This document shows, in pieces, positions 1-9,068 of a stretch of DNA of 64,000 bases. How positions within the stretch are numbered: position 1 is the stretch's first letter; each line of letters starts with the position of its first letter. The stretch is from positions 62,001-126,000 of the forward strand of contig NZ_JACHIK010000002.1 in the NCBI RefSeq assembly GCF_014203155.1, read 5' to 3'. Origin of the DNA: Shinella fusca (GTDB lineage Bacteria > Pseudomonadota > Alphaproteobacteria > Rhizobiales > Rhizobiaceae). A model generated the notes under the pieces. The model did no database searches and was not told the origin of the DNA. It saw nothing but the letters and a program-made list of their open reading frames with translations. The position numbers and the translations under genes were made by a program.

Positions 1-820
1 CCATGATGCCGCCTTCCTTCGGGAAGGTGGAGCGCACCGGCTGGCCATCCTTGGCTGCAAGGCCCGTCACGTCGTGGTAGTACTGGCCCATCGGGATTTC
101 GCCGGACTTCAGCGACTGCTCGAACTGCGCCTCGTCGCGATACCACAGCCGCACGTTCGGCTTGACCTCGGCGAGCTTCTCGAAAGCCTTGAGAAGGCCC
201 TCTTCGGTGTCGAGCGCATTCGTGCCGCCGAAATGGGTCTTGGCCGTCACTTCGAGCAGGAACGAGTTGGAGACGAGGGCAAGGAGGCCCAGCTTGTCGG
301 CATTCGCCGGATCCCAGAGCGCGGCCCAGGAGGTCGGCGCCTCCTTGTAGACATCGGTATTGGTGACGAGCGTGATGTACCAGGCGACGGCGCCGATGCC
401 GGCGATGCGGCCGTCCGGATACTTGTTGACGAAATGGTCGATCAGGTTGGAGCCGTTCGGGATATTGCCCATGTCGAGCGGCGCCCAGAGCTCGGTCGAC
501 TGGCCCTTCAGCATGGCGACCTGCGACATCATCGAGACGTCGGCCGGCGCCTGGCCTGCCTTGGCGGCCTGTTCGAGCTGGACCAGCCAGGCCTCGCCCG
601 TCGGCTCGGCGACGGATTCCACGGCGATGCCGGTCGCCTTGGTGAAGTCCTCGAAGATGTTCTTGTCGAAGGAATCCTTGAAGTAGCCGCCGTAGACGCC
701 GACCTTCAGCGACTTGTCCTGCGCGCGCAGGATGGCGGGCATGGCGAGCAGCGAGGCGCCGGCAACGCCCGCGCCGAGCACGGCGCGGCGGCTAACAGTG
801 GTCTTGAGGATATCACCCAT
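1..820 (-). CDS. ABC transporter extracellular solute-binding protein, polyamine type (partial, C-terminus off the window)
   Basis: Periplasmic binding protein of the spermidine/putrescine (PotD-like, SBP_bac_1/8) class. The ATG complement is at 818-820, with an AGGAG-like ribosome site just upstream on the minus strand. The N-terminus has SRRAVLG followed by a hydrophobic run and AILRAQ, a twin-arginine (Tat) signal. The mature part begins KSLKVGVYGGYF and later shows LVTNTDVYKEAPTSWAALWDP, typical of this family. About 273 residues are visible and the C-terminal part lies beyond base 1. It is transcribed in the same direction as the agmatinase gene at 885-1937, so agmatine or a related polyamine is a plausible ligand; that is inference from context. 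Confidence 0.85.
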   Translation of the reverse strand, partial: MGDILKTTVSRRAVLGAGVAGASLLAMPAILRAQDKSLKVGVYGGYFKDSFDKNIFEDFTKATGIAVESVAEPTGEAWLVQLEQAAKAGQAPADVSMMSQVAMLKGQSTELWAPLDMGNIPNGSNLIDHFVNKYPDGRIAGIGAVAWYITLVTNTDVYKEAPTSWAALWDPANADKLGLLALVSNSFLLEVTAKTHFGGTNALDTEEGLLKAFEKLAEVKPNVRLWYRDEAQFEQSLKSGEIPMGQYYHDVTGLAAKDGQPVRSTFPKEGGIM

Positions 821-884
821 CGTCGTTTTCTCCTGTTTATAGGCCGGGCTCCGGCCGGTTCGTTCCCTTGTATTCCATTCTACG

Positions 885-1937
885 TCAGGCCGTCCGGGCG
901 ACGGAAGGGCTGAATACCATGAGGCTGAGGATTTCGAAGAGCACCTGCGCGCCGGCCTGCGCGGTGTTGGTCGTCGCGTCGTATTGCGGGGCAACCTCCA
1001 CGACGTCGCCGCCGACGAGGTTGACGCCTTTGAGGCCGCGGATGAGCTCCAGCACCTCGCGGGTGGTGAGTCCACCGATCTCGGGCGTTCCGGTGCCGGG
1101 CGCAAAGCCCGGGTCGAGACTGTCGATGTCGAAGGAGAGGTAGGTCGGCCCGTCGCCGACGATGGCCTTCGCCTTCTCGATGATCGCCGGGATGCCGAGG
1201 CCGGGGATCTCCTCGGCATGGATGACGGTCATGCCGGAATCGTAGGAGAACTCCCAGAGATATTCCGATGAGCCGCGGATGCCGATCTGGATGGTGCGGG
1301 CGGGATCGAGCACGCCGTCGAGCACCGCATTGCGGAACGGGCCGCCGTGGTGGAATTTCGTCTGGTCGAACATGCCGCCCGTGTCGCAATGGGCGTCGAT
1401 ATGGATCATGCCGACCGGCTGTTTCCTGCCGACCGCCTTCATGATCGGATGGGTGATCGAATGGTCGCCGCCGACGGCGAGCGGGATCACGCCGGCATCG
1501 ACGATCTGGTTGAAGCGCTTCTCGATGTCGTCGTGGCTGAGCTCCAGCCGATAGCGGCTCTGGAACGGCACATCGCCGATATCCGCCACGCGCAGCTCCT
1601 GCACCGGCGCGCAGTCGAGCACATGGTTGTAGGGGCCGATGCGCTCGATGGAGCGCAGGGCCCGCGGCCCGAAGCGCGAGCCCGGCCGGTTGGTGACGCC
1701 GAGGTCCATCGGAACGCCGGTGATGGCGACCTGGAGGTTGCCGAAATCCGGGTTCTCCGCCTCGACGGGCATGTGCGGGGCGGACAGGAACGTCGGCACG
1801 CCGGCATAGGGCGCAAGGCGCGTGCCGTTCTTGGTGAAGATCTTGTCGGCGACCTTGCGGAAGGCGGGATCGAACATCTCGCCGCCGTGGCTCGCGCCGT
1901 ACTTCGCCCTCAGTTCGTCGAGCTTGCTGCCGCCCAT
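885..1937 (-). CDS. speB: agmatinase (ureohydrolase family)
   Basis: Manganese ureohydrolase that would hydrolyse agmatine to putrescine and urea in the cytoplasm. It has 350 residues. The three metal-binding boxes of the family are present: GGDHS at 156-160, DAHCD at 181-185 and SFDIDSLDP at 268-276. It lies 64 bp upstream of the polyamine-type binding protein on the same strand and is divergent from a LysR regulator at 2110. Ureohydrolases for guanidinobutyrate or guanidinopropionate look very similar, so the exact guanidino substrate is not fixed by sequence alone. An upstream in-frame extension to 2055 seen in another frame is a shadow. Confidence 0.88.
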   Translation of the reverse strand: MGGSKLDELRAKYGASHGGEMFDPAFRKVADKIFTKNGTRLAPYAGVPTFLSAPHMPVEAENPDFGNLQVAITGVPMDLGVTNRPGSRFGPRALRSIERIGPYNHVLDCAPVQELRVADIGDVPFQSRYRLELSHDDIEKRFNQIVDAGVIPLAVGGDHSITHPIMKAVGRKQPVGMIHIDAHCDTGGMFDQTKFHHGGPFRNAVLDGVLDPARTIQIGIRGSSEYLWEFSYDSGMTVIHAEEIPGLGIPAIIEKAKAIVGDGPTYLSFDIDSLDPGFAPGTGTPEIGGLTTREVLELIRGLKGVNLVGGDVVEVAPQYDATTNTAQAGAQVLFEILSLMVFSPSVARTA

Positions 1938-2109
1938 GGGATACCTCGCCTCGCGGATGCGGGCAGGCCGGGGCCGGCGAAAAGGATTTCGATGTGTTCC
2001 CCGGGGCCTTGCCCTCGTTTTTCACAGTATCGGTGCAAATCGTCTGGAAAAGCAATTCACGTTGTTATAGCAGTTGCCGTGAGAAAAATTCACATAAGGC
2101 TTTCCTCTC

Positions 2110-3120
2110 GTGTCCTCCCGCCTGCCGCCGCTCAATCCGCTGCGCGCCTTCGAGGCGACGGCCCGCCGCGGCGCGGTCTCGGCCGCCGCGCGCGAACTGA
2201 ACGTCACGCACGGCGCGGTGAGCCACCAGATACGGGCGCTGGAGGATTCGCTCGGCACGTCGCTCTTCGAGCGCGGCGGCAGGCGGCTGAAGCTGACGCC
2301 GCAGGGTGCCCTGCTGCTGCCCGCCGTCACCAACGCCTTCGGCGAGATCGCTGCGGCGACGGCCCTGATGCGGCAGCCGGAGACCCACGGCGACCTTACC
2401 GTCACCTGCGTGCCCGCCCTCCTCTCGCTGTGGCTCATCCCGCGCCTCAATACCTTCACCGACCAGTTCCCGGGCGTGCGCGTCACGCTCGTCGCCTCCA
2501 ACGATCCGGGCAACCTGCGCTCGCTCGACACCGATGTCAGCGTGCTCTACGGCGACGGCAACTGGCCGGACTGCTGGACGCGGCTGTGGTCGAACCTCGC
2601 GCTGTTTCCGGTCGCGAGCCCCACCCTCCTCAACAGCCGGCCGCTGCGCTCGGTGCGCGATCTTTCCGACCACACGCTCTTCCACGGCGACGACGGGCGC
2701 GAATGGAACACCTGGCTTTCGGCGGCCGACGCCGTGGGGCTGGTGAACGGCCGCCAGCACTTCATGAGCGACGCCCGCCTTTCCACCGAGGCGGCGCTGC
2801 ACGGCCAGGGCATCGCGCTCGGCGACACGATCACCGCCAGCAACCTGATCGCCCGCGGCGAGCTGGTCGTGCCCTTCGATCTCACGGTGCCGGCGAACGA
2901 CGCCTTCTATGTGGCCTGCCGACAATCGGCGCGGCAGGCGCCCATCGTCAAGGTGTTCATCGATTGGCTGTTCGCCTCGCTGGAACAGAGCCTCGCCGAG
3001 CCGCAGGCCTCCGCCCGCCTCGTCCTTCGCGGACGTGCAGGCCGTGCGGCCGAGCCGCCCCGCCCCCTTTCCGCGCCGGCCAAGCGCCGCGCCGATCCAC
3101 CGCGCAAGACCCGCGCCTGA
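2110..3120 (+). CDS. LysR-family transcriptional regulator (GcvA-like)
   Basis: LysR-type regulator of 336 residues. The winged helix-turn-helix occupies about residues 6-65 (LNPLRAFEATARRGAVSAAARELNVTHGAVSHQIRALE), followed by a substrate-binding-like effector domain. It begins with GTG at 2110. It is divergent from speB across a 172-bp gap that contains a TTCACG/CGTGA inverted pair (2056-2061 and 2078-2082) and a second TTCAC at 2089, possible LysR contacts. It sits 17 bp upstream of an aminotransferase gene on the same strand. It likely controls the agmatinase and/or aminotransferase. The C-terminal tail, rich in Ala/Pro/Arg, is longer than usual for the family. Confidence 0.88.
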   Translation: MSSRLPPLNPLRAFEATARRGAVSAAARELNVTHGAVSHQIRALEDSLGTSLFERGGRRLKLTPQGALLLPAVTNAFGEIAAATALMRQPETHGDLTVTCVPALLSLWLIPRLNTFTDQFPGVRVTLVASNDPGNLRSLDTDVSVLYGDGNWPDCWTRLWSNLALFPVASPTLLNSRPLRSVRDLSDHTLFHGDDGREWNTWLSAADAVGLVNGRQHFMSDARLSTEAALHGQGIALGDTITASNLIARGELVVPFDLTVPANDAFYVACRQSARQAPIVKVFIDWLFASLEQSLAEPQASARLVLRGRAGRAAEPPRPLSAPAKRRADPPRKTRA

Positions 3121-3137
3121 CACTCACGGAAACGCCC

Positions 3138-4310
3138 ATGCCCCGCTTCAATCCGCTCGTCGAAACCCTTGCCGCCCCACCCATCCCCGCCGTCTTCGCC
3201 TGGGGCCGGGCCTATGACGGGCGTTCCGGGCCGATGATCGACCTCTCGCAGGCCGTGCCCGGCTATCCGCCCCATCCCGAGATGCTGCGCCTGCTCGGCG
3301 AGTGCGCCGCCGCGCGTGCCTATACCGGCTACGGCCCCATCGAGGGCGAGGACGCGCTGCGCGCGGCCTATGCGGCGCATCTCACGGAGGTCTACGGCGC
3401 GCCGCTTGCCGCCGGCAACACGCACATCACGTCCGGCTGCAACCAGGCCTTCATCTGCGCCGCCATGGCGGTGGCCGGCGCAGGCGATGCCGTGCTGATG
3501 ACCGATCCCTACTATTTCAACCAGGAAACGACGCTCGCCATGCTCGGCATCCGCACGCGGTTCGCCGCCTGCGATCCCGAGAACGGTTTCCTGCCGGGCC
3601 TCGATACGCTCGCCGCGGCCATCACGCCGGACGTGCGGGCGCTCGCCCTCGTTTCGCCGAACAACCCGACCGGCGCCGTCTATCCGCCGGACCTGCTGGC
3701 GGCGATCTACGATCTTTGCGCTGCGCGGGGGATATGGCTGATCCTCGACGAGACCTATCGCGATTTCCTGCCGGAGGGCGCCGGCCGGCCGCACGATCTC
3801 TTCGCCCGCAAGGGCTGGGAGGAGACACTGATCGGCCTCTACAGCTTCTCGAAATCCTTCTGCATTCCCGGCCATCGCCTCGGTGCGATCACGGCGGGCG
3901 CCGCCGTGGTGGAGCAGATCGCCAAGATCATGGACAACCTGCAGATCTGTCCGCCGCGCTCGGCGCAGGCCGCCGTCGCGGCCGCCCTGCCTCTCCTTTC
4001 CGGCTGGCGCGAGGAGAACCGCCGCGAGATCGCCCGCCGCGTCACGGCCCTCGAGGAGACGATGGCCGGCGTGCCCGACTGGCGGGTCGCCGCCGTCGGC
4101 GCCTATTTCGCCTTCATCGGGCACCCCTACGGCGACAAGTCCTCGGCCTTCGTCGCGGAGAGGCTGGCGAAGGAAGCGGGCGTTCTCTGCCTGCCGGGAA
4201 GCTATTTCGGCGCGGGACAGGAAGGCTATCTCCGCTTTGCCTTCGCCAACGCCGACGTCTCCACCATCGGCCTCCTGAAGGACCGGCTGAACGGTTTCGA
4301 GAGGGCTTGA
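3138..4310 (+). CDS. PLP-dependent class I/II aminotransferase
   Basis: Fold-type I aminotransferase of 390 residues. Visible motifs are SPNNPTGAVYPP and LDETYRDF (the Asp that contacts the pyridine nitrogen). The Schiff-base lysine is K239 in SFSKSFCIPGHRLG. The start is ATG 3138, 17 bp after the LysR gene; a much longer open frame extends upstream but overlaps speB and the regulator and is not coding. It probably transaminates an amino acid or amine product of the neighbouring agmatine/polyamine pathway. Substrate specificity cannot be read from sequence. Confidence 0.87.
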   Translation: MPRFNPLVETLAAPPIPAVFAWGRAYDGRSGPMIDLSQAVPGYPPHPEMLRLLGECAAARAYTGYGPIEGEDALRAAYAAHLTEVYGAPLAAGNTHITSGCNQAFICAAMAVAGAGDAVLMTDPYYFNQETTLAMLGIRTRFAACDPENGFLPGLDTLAAAITPDVRALALVSPNNPTGAVYPPDLLAAIYDLCAARGIWLILDETYRDFLPEGAGRPHDLFARKGWEETLIGLYSFSKSFCIPGHRLGAITAGAAVVEQIAKIMDNLQICPPRSAQAAVAAALPLLSGWREENRREIARRVTALEETMAGVPDWRVAAVGAYFAFIGHPYGDKSSAFVAERLAKEAGVLCLPGSYFGAGQEGYLRFAFANADVSTIGLLKDRLNGFERA

Positions 4311-4337
4311 CCTTCCCATGGGGGAAGGGTTCAGCCT
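4307..4337 (+). promoter_or_regulatory. CueR-type copper promoter for copZ
   Basis: The -35 is TTGACC (4307-4312), the spacer is 19 bp, and the -10 is CAGCCT (4332-4337). The spacer carries the CueR-like inverted repeat ACCTTCC (4310-4316) and GGAAGGG (4323-4329). The overlong 19-bp spacer is the hallmark of MerR-family activated promoters. The -35 overlaps the end of the aminotransferase gene. A CueR homologue is encoded at 7114-7521. Confidence 0.8.
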
Positions 4338-4362
4338 GAGCCAACCTATCGGGAGGCCTCGC

Positions 4363-4575
4363 ATGACGGACCAAGATACCCTCGCCTTCACCGTTGCGGA
4401 CATGACCTGCGGCCATTGCGTCAAGGCGATCACGGGGGCGGTTCTTGCCGCCTATCCGGCAGCAAGGGTCGAGATCGACCTGCCGGCAAAGCGCGTCCTC
4501 GTCGAAAATGCCGGCGACCGGGCGGCGGTCGCCGCCGTGATCGAGGCCGAAGGCTATTCGCCGGCCGATGCCTGA
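4363..4575 (+). CDS. copZ: copper chaperone, heavy-metal-associated (HMA) domain
   Basis: Single ferredoxin-like HMA domain of 70 residues that would bind Cu(I) through MTCGHC (Met10 to Cys15) and hand it to the CopA ATPase. The start is ATG 4363 after GGGAGG at 4351-4356. An upstream in-frame ATG at 4318 lies between the -35 and -10 of the CueR-type promoter and therefore cannot be on the transcript. It is followed by a second copper promoter and copA. The regulator is probably the CueR protein encoded at the end of this cluster. Confidence 0.9.
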   Translation: MTDQDTLAFTVADMTCGHCVKAITGAVLAAYPAARVEIDLPAKRVLVENAGDRAAVAAVIEAEGYSPADA

Positions 4576-4581
4576 AAGGGC

Positions 4582-4612
4582 TTGACCTTGACATGATGGG
4601 AAGGTGCAGGCT
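4582..4612 (+). promoter_or_regulatory. CueR-type copper promoter for copA
   Basis: The -35 is TTGACC (4582-4587), the spacer is 19 bp, and the -10 is CAGGCT (4607-4612). The imperfect inverted repeat ACCTTG (4585-4590) with GGAAGGT (4599-4605) is inside the spacer. The design is the same as the copZ promoter 275 bp upstream, down to the unusual CAGNCT -10. Transcription would begin near 4620, which fixes the copA start at 4640. Confidence 0.82.
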
Positions 4613-4639
4613 TCGTTCGATACGGATGAAAGGCGCACC

Positions 4640-7117
4640 ATGCTCACCACCCCGCAAAACCGGCAAACGATAAAGCTCTCCATCGAGGACATGACCTGCG
4701 CCTCCTGCGTGCGTCGTGTCGAAAAGGCGATAGGCAGGGTGCCGGGCGTTGCCGGCGCGGCCGTCAACCTTGCGACCGAGCGGGCGGACGTCACCTTCGC
4801 CGGCGTGCCGGATGTTCCGGCGGTCGTCGCCGCGGTGCGCGATGCCGGCTACGGCGTTTCGGAAGAGGTACTGGAATTTCCCGTCGAGGGTATGACCTGC
4901 GCCTCCTGCATCGGCCGTGTCGAGAAGGCGCTGAAGGCCGTTCCCGGCGTTCTCGACGCCACGGCGAACCTCGCGCAGGAGCGCGCCCGCGTGCGCTTCC
5001 TCAAGGGCGCAGCCTCTTTCGACGACTTTGCCGCCGCCGTCGAGCGCACCGGATACAAGGCCATCCGCGAAACGGCCGCTGCGCCCGAGGAGGATCGCCG
5101 CGCCGCCGAGGCGAAGAGGCTCCGGCGGGACCTCATCATCGCCGCTGTTCTCACGGCGCCGCTCTTCGTCATGGAGATGGGTGCGCATGCCTTTCCCGCC
5201 TTCGGCCACTACATCCACGAAACGCTCGGCATGCAGGAGAGCCGCATCCTCCAGTTCGTGCTGGCGACGCTGGTGCTGGCGGGGCCGGGCCTGCGCTTCT
5301 TCCGCAAGGGCATTCCGGGGCTCCTGCGCCTTGCGCCGGACATGAACGCGCTGGTCGTCCTCGGTACGCTCGCCGCCTGGGGCTTTTCGACCGTCGCGAC
5401 CTTCGCGCCCGGTCTCCTGCCGGGCGGCGCGGCCAATGTCTATTTCGAGGCGGCGGCGGTCATCGTCACGCTCATCCTCGCCGGGCGCTACCTGGAGGCG
5501 CGGGCCAAGGGCCGCACCGGCGAGGCGATCCGCCACCTTGCCGGCCTCAACGCCCGCTCCGCCCGCGTGCTGCGCGGCGGCAAGGCGCTGGACGTGCCGC
5601 TGGAAAGCGTCGTGGCGGGCGATATCGTGCTGGTGCGGCCGGGCGAGAAGGTGCCGGTCGACGGCGAGGTGACGGAGGGCGCCTCCTATGTCGACGAATC
5701 CATGATCACCGGCGAGCCCATGCCCGTCTCGCGCCGGCCGGGCGACAGGGTGACGGGCGGCACGGTCAACACGACCGGCTCGCTCACCTTCCGCGCCACG
5801 CGGGTCGGCGCCGACACGGTGCTCTCGCAGATCATCCGCATGGTCGAGGATGCGCAGGCGGCCAAGCTGCCGATCCAGGTGCTGGTCGACCGCGTCACGC
5901 AATGGTTCGTGCCGGCGATCATCGCGGCCGCGCTCCTGACCTTCGGTCTCTGGCTGGCGCTCGGCCCCTCCCCTGCCCTTGCCCATGCGCTGGTCAATGC
6001 GGTCGCCGTGCTCATCATCGCCTGCCCCTGCGCCATGGGGCTCGCGACGCCCACGTCCATCATCACCGGCACGGGCCGGGCGGCCGAACTGGGCGTGCTC
6101 TTTCGCCAGGGCACGGCGCTCCAGACGCTGGAGGCCACCAACGTCGTCGCCGTCGACAAGACGGGCACGCTCACCCTCGGCCGCCCGACGCTGACGGAGA
6201 TCGTGCCGGCTGATGGTTTTTCGCGGGATGACGTGCTGGCGCTGGTCGCCGCCGCCGAAGGCCATTCCGAGCACCCCATCGCTGCCGCCATCCAGGCCGC
6301 CGCAACGGCGGAAGGCCTCGACCTTGCTCCCGCCTCCGGCTTTGCCGCCATTTCCGGCGAAGGCATCGTCGCTGAGGTTACGGGCCGCAAGGTGGAGGCC
6401 GGCTCGGCGGGTTTCATGGCGAGTAAAGGGCTCGACGTCTCGGTTTTCGCCGCCCGCGCCGCGGCGCTTGCCGCCGAGGGTGCCTCGCCGCTCTATGCCG
6501 CCGTGGACGGAAAGCTCGCCGCGCTCTTCGCCGTCACCGATCCGGTCAAGCCGACGAGCAGGCAGGCGGTCGCCGCACTGAAGGCGCTCGGCGTCGAGGT
6601 GGCGATGATCACCGGCGACAACCGCCGAACCGCCGAAGCCGTCGCACAAAGCCTCGGTATCGGCCGGGTGATCGCGGAGGTGCTGCCCGAAGGCAAGGTT
6701 GCGGCGGTGCGTGAGCTTGCGGCCGGCGGCGCGAAGAAGGTCGCCTTCGTCGGCGACGGCATCAACGACGCGCCGGCGCTCGCGGCCGCCGATACGGGCG
6801 TTGCCATCGGCACGGGCACGGATGTCGCCATCGAGAGCGCCGACGTGGTGCTGATGGCCGGCGACATGCGGGGCGTCGCCACCGGCATTTCGCTTTCGAG
6901 GGCGACCATGCGCAATATCCGCCAGAACCTTTTCTGGGCCTTCGGCTACAATGTCGCGCTGGTTCCCGTTGCCGCGGGGCTCTTCTATCCCGCCTTCGGC
7001 CTCCAGCTCTCGCCGGCACTCGCGGCCGGCGCCATGGCGCTTTCCAGCGTGTTCGTCGTGTCGAACGCGCTCCGGCTGAAGCGTTTCCAGCCGCCATTCA
7101 GGAGGGACGGGACATGA
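4640..7117 (+). CDS. copA: Cu(I)-exporting P1B-type ATPase
   Basis: Inner-membrane copper-efflux ATPase of 825 residues. Two N-terminal HMA domains carry MTCASC at 18-23 and 85-90. The transmembrane metal site is the CPC motif, C462-P-C464. The phosphorylated Asp is D506 in DKTGTLT, and the hinge GDGIND begins at G705. An in-frame ATG at 4604 lies upstream of the predicted transcription start of the copper promoter, so ATG 4640 is the start. The stop overlaps the cueR start (ATGA at 7114-7117), so the ATPase and its regulator are translationally coupled. Confidence 0.95.
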   Translation: MLTTPQNRQTIKLSIEDMTCASCVRRVEKAIGRVPGVAGAAVNLATERADVTFAGVPDVPAVVAAVRDAGYGVSEEVLEFPVEGMTCASCIGRVEKALKAVPGVLDATANLAQERARVRFLKGAASFDDFAAAVERTGYKAIRETAAAPEEDRRAAEAKRLRRDLIIAAVLTAPLFVMEMGAHAFPAFGHYIHETLGMQESRILQFVLATLVLAGPGLRFFRKGIPGLLRLAPDMNALVVLGTLAAWGFSTVATFAPGLLPGGAANVYFEAAAVIVTLILAGRYLEARAKGRTGEAIRHLAGLNARSARVLRGGKALDVPLESVVAGDIVLVRPGEKVPVDGEVTEGASYVDESMITGEPMPVSRRPGDRVTGGTVNTTGSLTFRATRVGADTVLSQIIRMVEDAQAAKLPIQVLVDRVTQWFVPAIIAAALLTFGLWLALGPSPALAHALVNAVAVLIIACPCAMGLATPTSIITGTGRAAELGVLFRQGTALQTLEATNVVAVDKTGTLTLGRPTLTEIVPADGFSRDDVLALVAAAEGHSEHPIAAAIQAAATAEGLDLAPASGFAAISGEGIVAEVTGRKVEAGSAGFMASKGLDVSVFAARAAALAAEGASPLYAAVDGKLAALFAVTDPVKPTSRQAVAALKALGVEVAMITGDNRRTAEAVAQSLGIGRVIAEVLPEGKVAAVRELAAGGAKKVAFVGDGINDAPALAAADTGVAIGTGTDVAIESADVVLMAGDMRGVATGISLSRATMRNIRQNLFWAFGYNVALVPVAAGLFYPAFGLQLSPALAAGAMALSSVFVVSNALRLKRFQPPFRRDGT

Positions 7118-7521
7118 ATATCGGCGAAGCGGCATCGGCAACCGGCGTTTCGGCCAAGATGATCCGGCATTACGAGGAGATCGGCCTCATCCGCCCGGCC
7201 GGCCGCACGGGTGCCGGCTACCGCGTCTACGGGCCGAAGGATCTTTCGACGCTCTCCTTCGTCCGCCGGGCGCGCGACCTCGGCTTTTCCATCGCCCAGA
7301 TCCGCGACCTGCTCGCGCTCTGGCAGGACCGCGACCGCGCCTCGGCGGACGTCAAGCGCATCGCCAGCGCGCATGTCGAGGAGATGAAGGCGAAGATGCG
7401 GCTTCTTGAGGAAATGGTGCAGACGCTGGAGCACCTCTCCGCCCATTGCCACGGCGACGACCGGCCGGATTGCCCCATCCTCGAACAGCTTGCCGGCGGC
7501 GGATCGGAATGCTGCGCTTGA
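7114..7521 (+). CDS. cueR: MerR-family copper-responsive regulator
   Basis: MerR-family activator of 135 residues. It has an N-terminal winged HTH ([21 protein letters not shown]), a long dimerisation helix, and a C-terminal metal loop with two cysteines eight residues apart ([15 protein letters not shown]), the spacing used by CueR for Cu(I). A further CC pair ends the protein. It overlaps copA by four bases. It should activate the two 19-bp-spacer promoters upstream of copZ and copA, which makes an autoregulated circuit because cueR is the last gene of the copA transcript. Confidence 0.92.
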   Translation: MNIGEAASATGVSAKMIRHYEEIGLIRPAGRTGAGYRVYGPKDLSTLSFVRRARDLGFSIAQIRDLLALWQDRDRASADVKRIASAHVEEMKAKMRLLEEMVQTLEHLSAHCHGDDRPDCPILEQLAGGGSECCA

Positions 7522-7606
7522 CCTTCGCCGCCGGCTGGCTAGCATCCCGGGCCAAAGGCGCGGAGCGCGCCGCGGTGGCCGCTACGAGGACAACAGGGAG
7601 ACGGGA

Positions 7607-9040
7607 ATGCTCGACAAGCGCAAGTTCTACATCGACGGCCAATGGGTGGACCCGCTGAAGCCGCACGACCTTCCGGTGCTCAATCCGGCGACGGAAAAGC
7701 CCATCGCCGTCATCTCCATGGGCACTGCCGCCGATATCGACCGCGCCGTTGCGGCCGCCAGGAAGGCCTTCGCGAGCTACAGCCGCACGAGCGTGGATGA
7801 GCGTATCGCGCTCCTCGAAAAGCTGCTCGCCATCTACAAGCGCCGCTATGACGAGATGGCCCGCACCATCACGCAGGAGCTCGGCGCGCCGATCACCATG
7901 AGCACCGAGCAGCAGGCCGATGTCGGCGTCGGCCATCTGCGGGGCTTTATCGACGCGCTGAAGCGCCTGAAGAGCCGCGAGGTGCTGCCGAACGGCGACG
8001 TGGTGCGCCGAGAGCCCATCGGCGTCTGCGGTCTCATCACGCCCTGGAACTGGCCGATCAACCAGATCGCGCTGAAGGTGGTGCCGGCGCTTGCGACGGG
8101 CTGTACCTGCGTGCTCAAACCCTCCGAATTCACGCCGCTCAACGCCATGCTCTATGCCGAGATGGTCGACGAGGCGGGCTTCCCGGCCGGCGCCTTCAAC
8201 CTTGTCAACGGCGACGGCGTGGAATGCGGGGCGGCCCTCTCCCGCCACAAGGACGTCGACATGATGTCCTTCACCGGCTCGACCCGCGCGGGCATCGCCG
8301 TCAGCAAGGATGCAGCCGACACGGTCAAGCGCGTGACGCTGGAGCTCGGCGGCAAGTCGCCCAATCTCGTCTTCGCCGATGCCGACCTCGAGGACCGCGT
8401 CGCGGGCACGATCCGCGAATGCTTCAACAATTCCGGCCAGTCCTGCGATGCGCCAACCCGCATGCTCGTCGAGCGCTCCGTCTACGACAAGGTGCTGGAG
8501 ATCGCCGAGCGCACCGGCAAGGAGGCGAGGGTCGGTAATCCGGAGGAGGAAGGCGAGCATATCGGTCCGCTCGTCTCGCATATCCAGTTCGGCCGCGTGC
8601 AGGCGCTGATCGAGGCGGGCGTGACGGAAGGCGCGCGCCTTCTCGTCGGCGGGCCCGGCAAGCCGGACGGTTTCGAGACCGGCTACTTCGTCAGGCCGAC
8701 GATCTTCGCCGACGTCAACAACGACATGCGCATCGCCCGCGAGGAGGTGTTCGGCCCGGTCCTGTCGATCATTCCCTTCGATACGGAAGAGGAGGCCATC
8801 GCGATTGCCAACGACACGGCCTACGGCCTTGCCGCCTATGTCCAGACGGGCAATCCCGACCGCGCCGAGCGCGTCGCCGCCCGCCTGCGCGCCGGCATGG
8901 TGCACATCAACGGCGGCCCGCACCGTTACGGCAGCCCCTTCGGCGGCTTCAAGCAGTCCGGCAACGGCCGCGAAGGCGGCATCTTCGGTCTTGAAGACTT
9001 CCTGGAGGTCAAGACGGTCCATCGGCCGGACGCGGCTTGA
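7607..9040 (+). CDS. NAD(P)-dependent aldehyde dehydrogenase
   Basis: Aldehyde dehydrogenase superfamily enzyme of 477 residues, soluble. The general base is E246 in LELGGKSPN and the nucleophile is C280 in NNSGQSCDAPTR. The start is ATG 7607 after an AGGGAGACGGGA ribosome site; the longer open frame from 7406 overlaps cueR and is not used. A sigma-70-like candidate promoter (TTGACC 7518-7523, 16-bp spacer, TAGCAT 7540-7545) overlaps the end of cueR, so it need not belong to the copper regulon. The substrate is not identifiable. An IS1-family element sits 28 bp after the stop. Confidence 0.88.
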   Translation: MLDKRKFYIDGQWVDPLKPHDLPVLNPATEKPIAVISMGTAADIDRAVAAARKAFASYSRTSVDERIALLEKLLAIYKRRYDEMARTITQELGAPITMSTEQQADVGVGHLRGFIDALKRLKSREVLPNGDVVRREPIGVCGLITPWNWPINQIALKVVPALATGCTCVLKPSEFTPLNAMLYAEMVDEAGFPAGAFNLVNGDGVECGAALSRHKDVDMMSFTGSTRAGIAVSKDAADTVKRVTLELGGKSPNLVFADADLEDRVAGTIRECFNNSGQSCDAPTRMLVERSVYDKVLEIAERTGKEARVGNPEEEGEHIGPLVSHIQFGRVQALIEAGVTEGARLLVGGPGKPDGFETGYFVRPTIFADVNNDMRIAREEVFGPVLSIIPFDTEEEAIAIANDTAYGLAAYVQTGNPDRAERVAARLRAGMVHINGGPHRYGSPFGGFKQSGNGREGGIFGLEDFLEVKTVHRPDAA

Positions 9041-9059
9041 CGATAGACCTCAACCCCTC

Positions 9060-9068
9060 CCTTATAGG
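9060..9068. repeat. IS1-family target-site duplication, left copy
   Basis: CCTTATAGG, repeated directly at 9848-9856 on the other side of the insertion sequence. A 9-bp duplication is the usual size for IS1. Because the flanks are runs of C and G the boundaries can slide symmetrically (7, 9 or 11 bp); 9 bp is my choice. Confidence 0.7.

Noticed and set aside
1347-3137. Long plus-strand open frame running into the aminotransferase (987 codons in total)
   Set aside because: It overlaps speB and the LysR gene in other frames; only the part from ATG 3138 has family motifs.
7518-7545. Third copper promoter before the aldehyde dehydrogenase gene
   Set aside because: TTGACC is present, but the spacer is 16 bp and there is no CueR dyad; it is treated as an ordinary candidate promoter.
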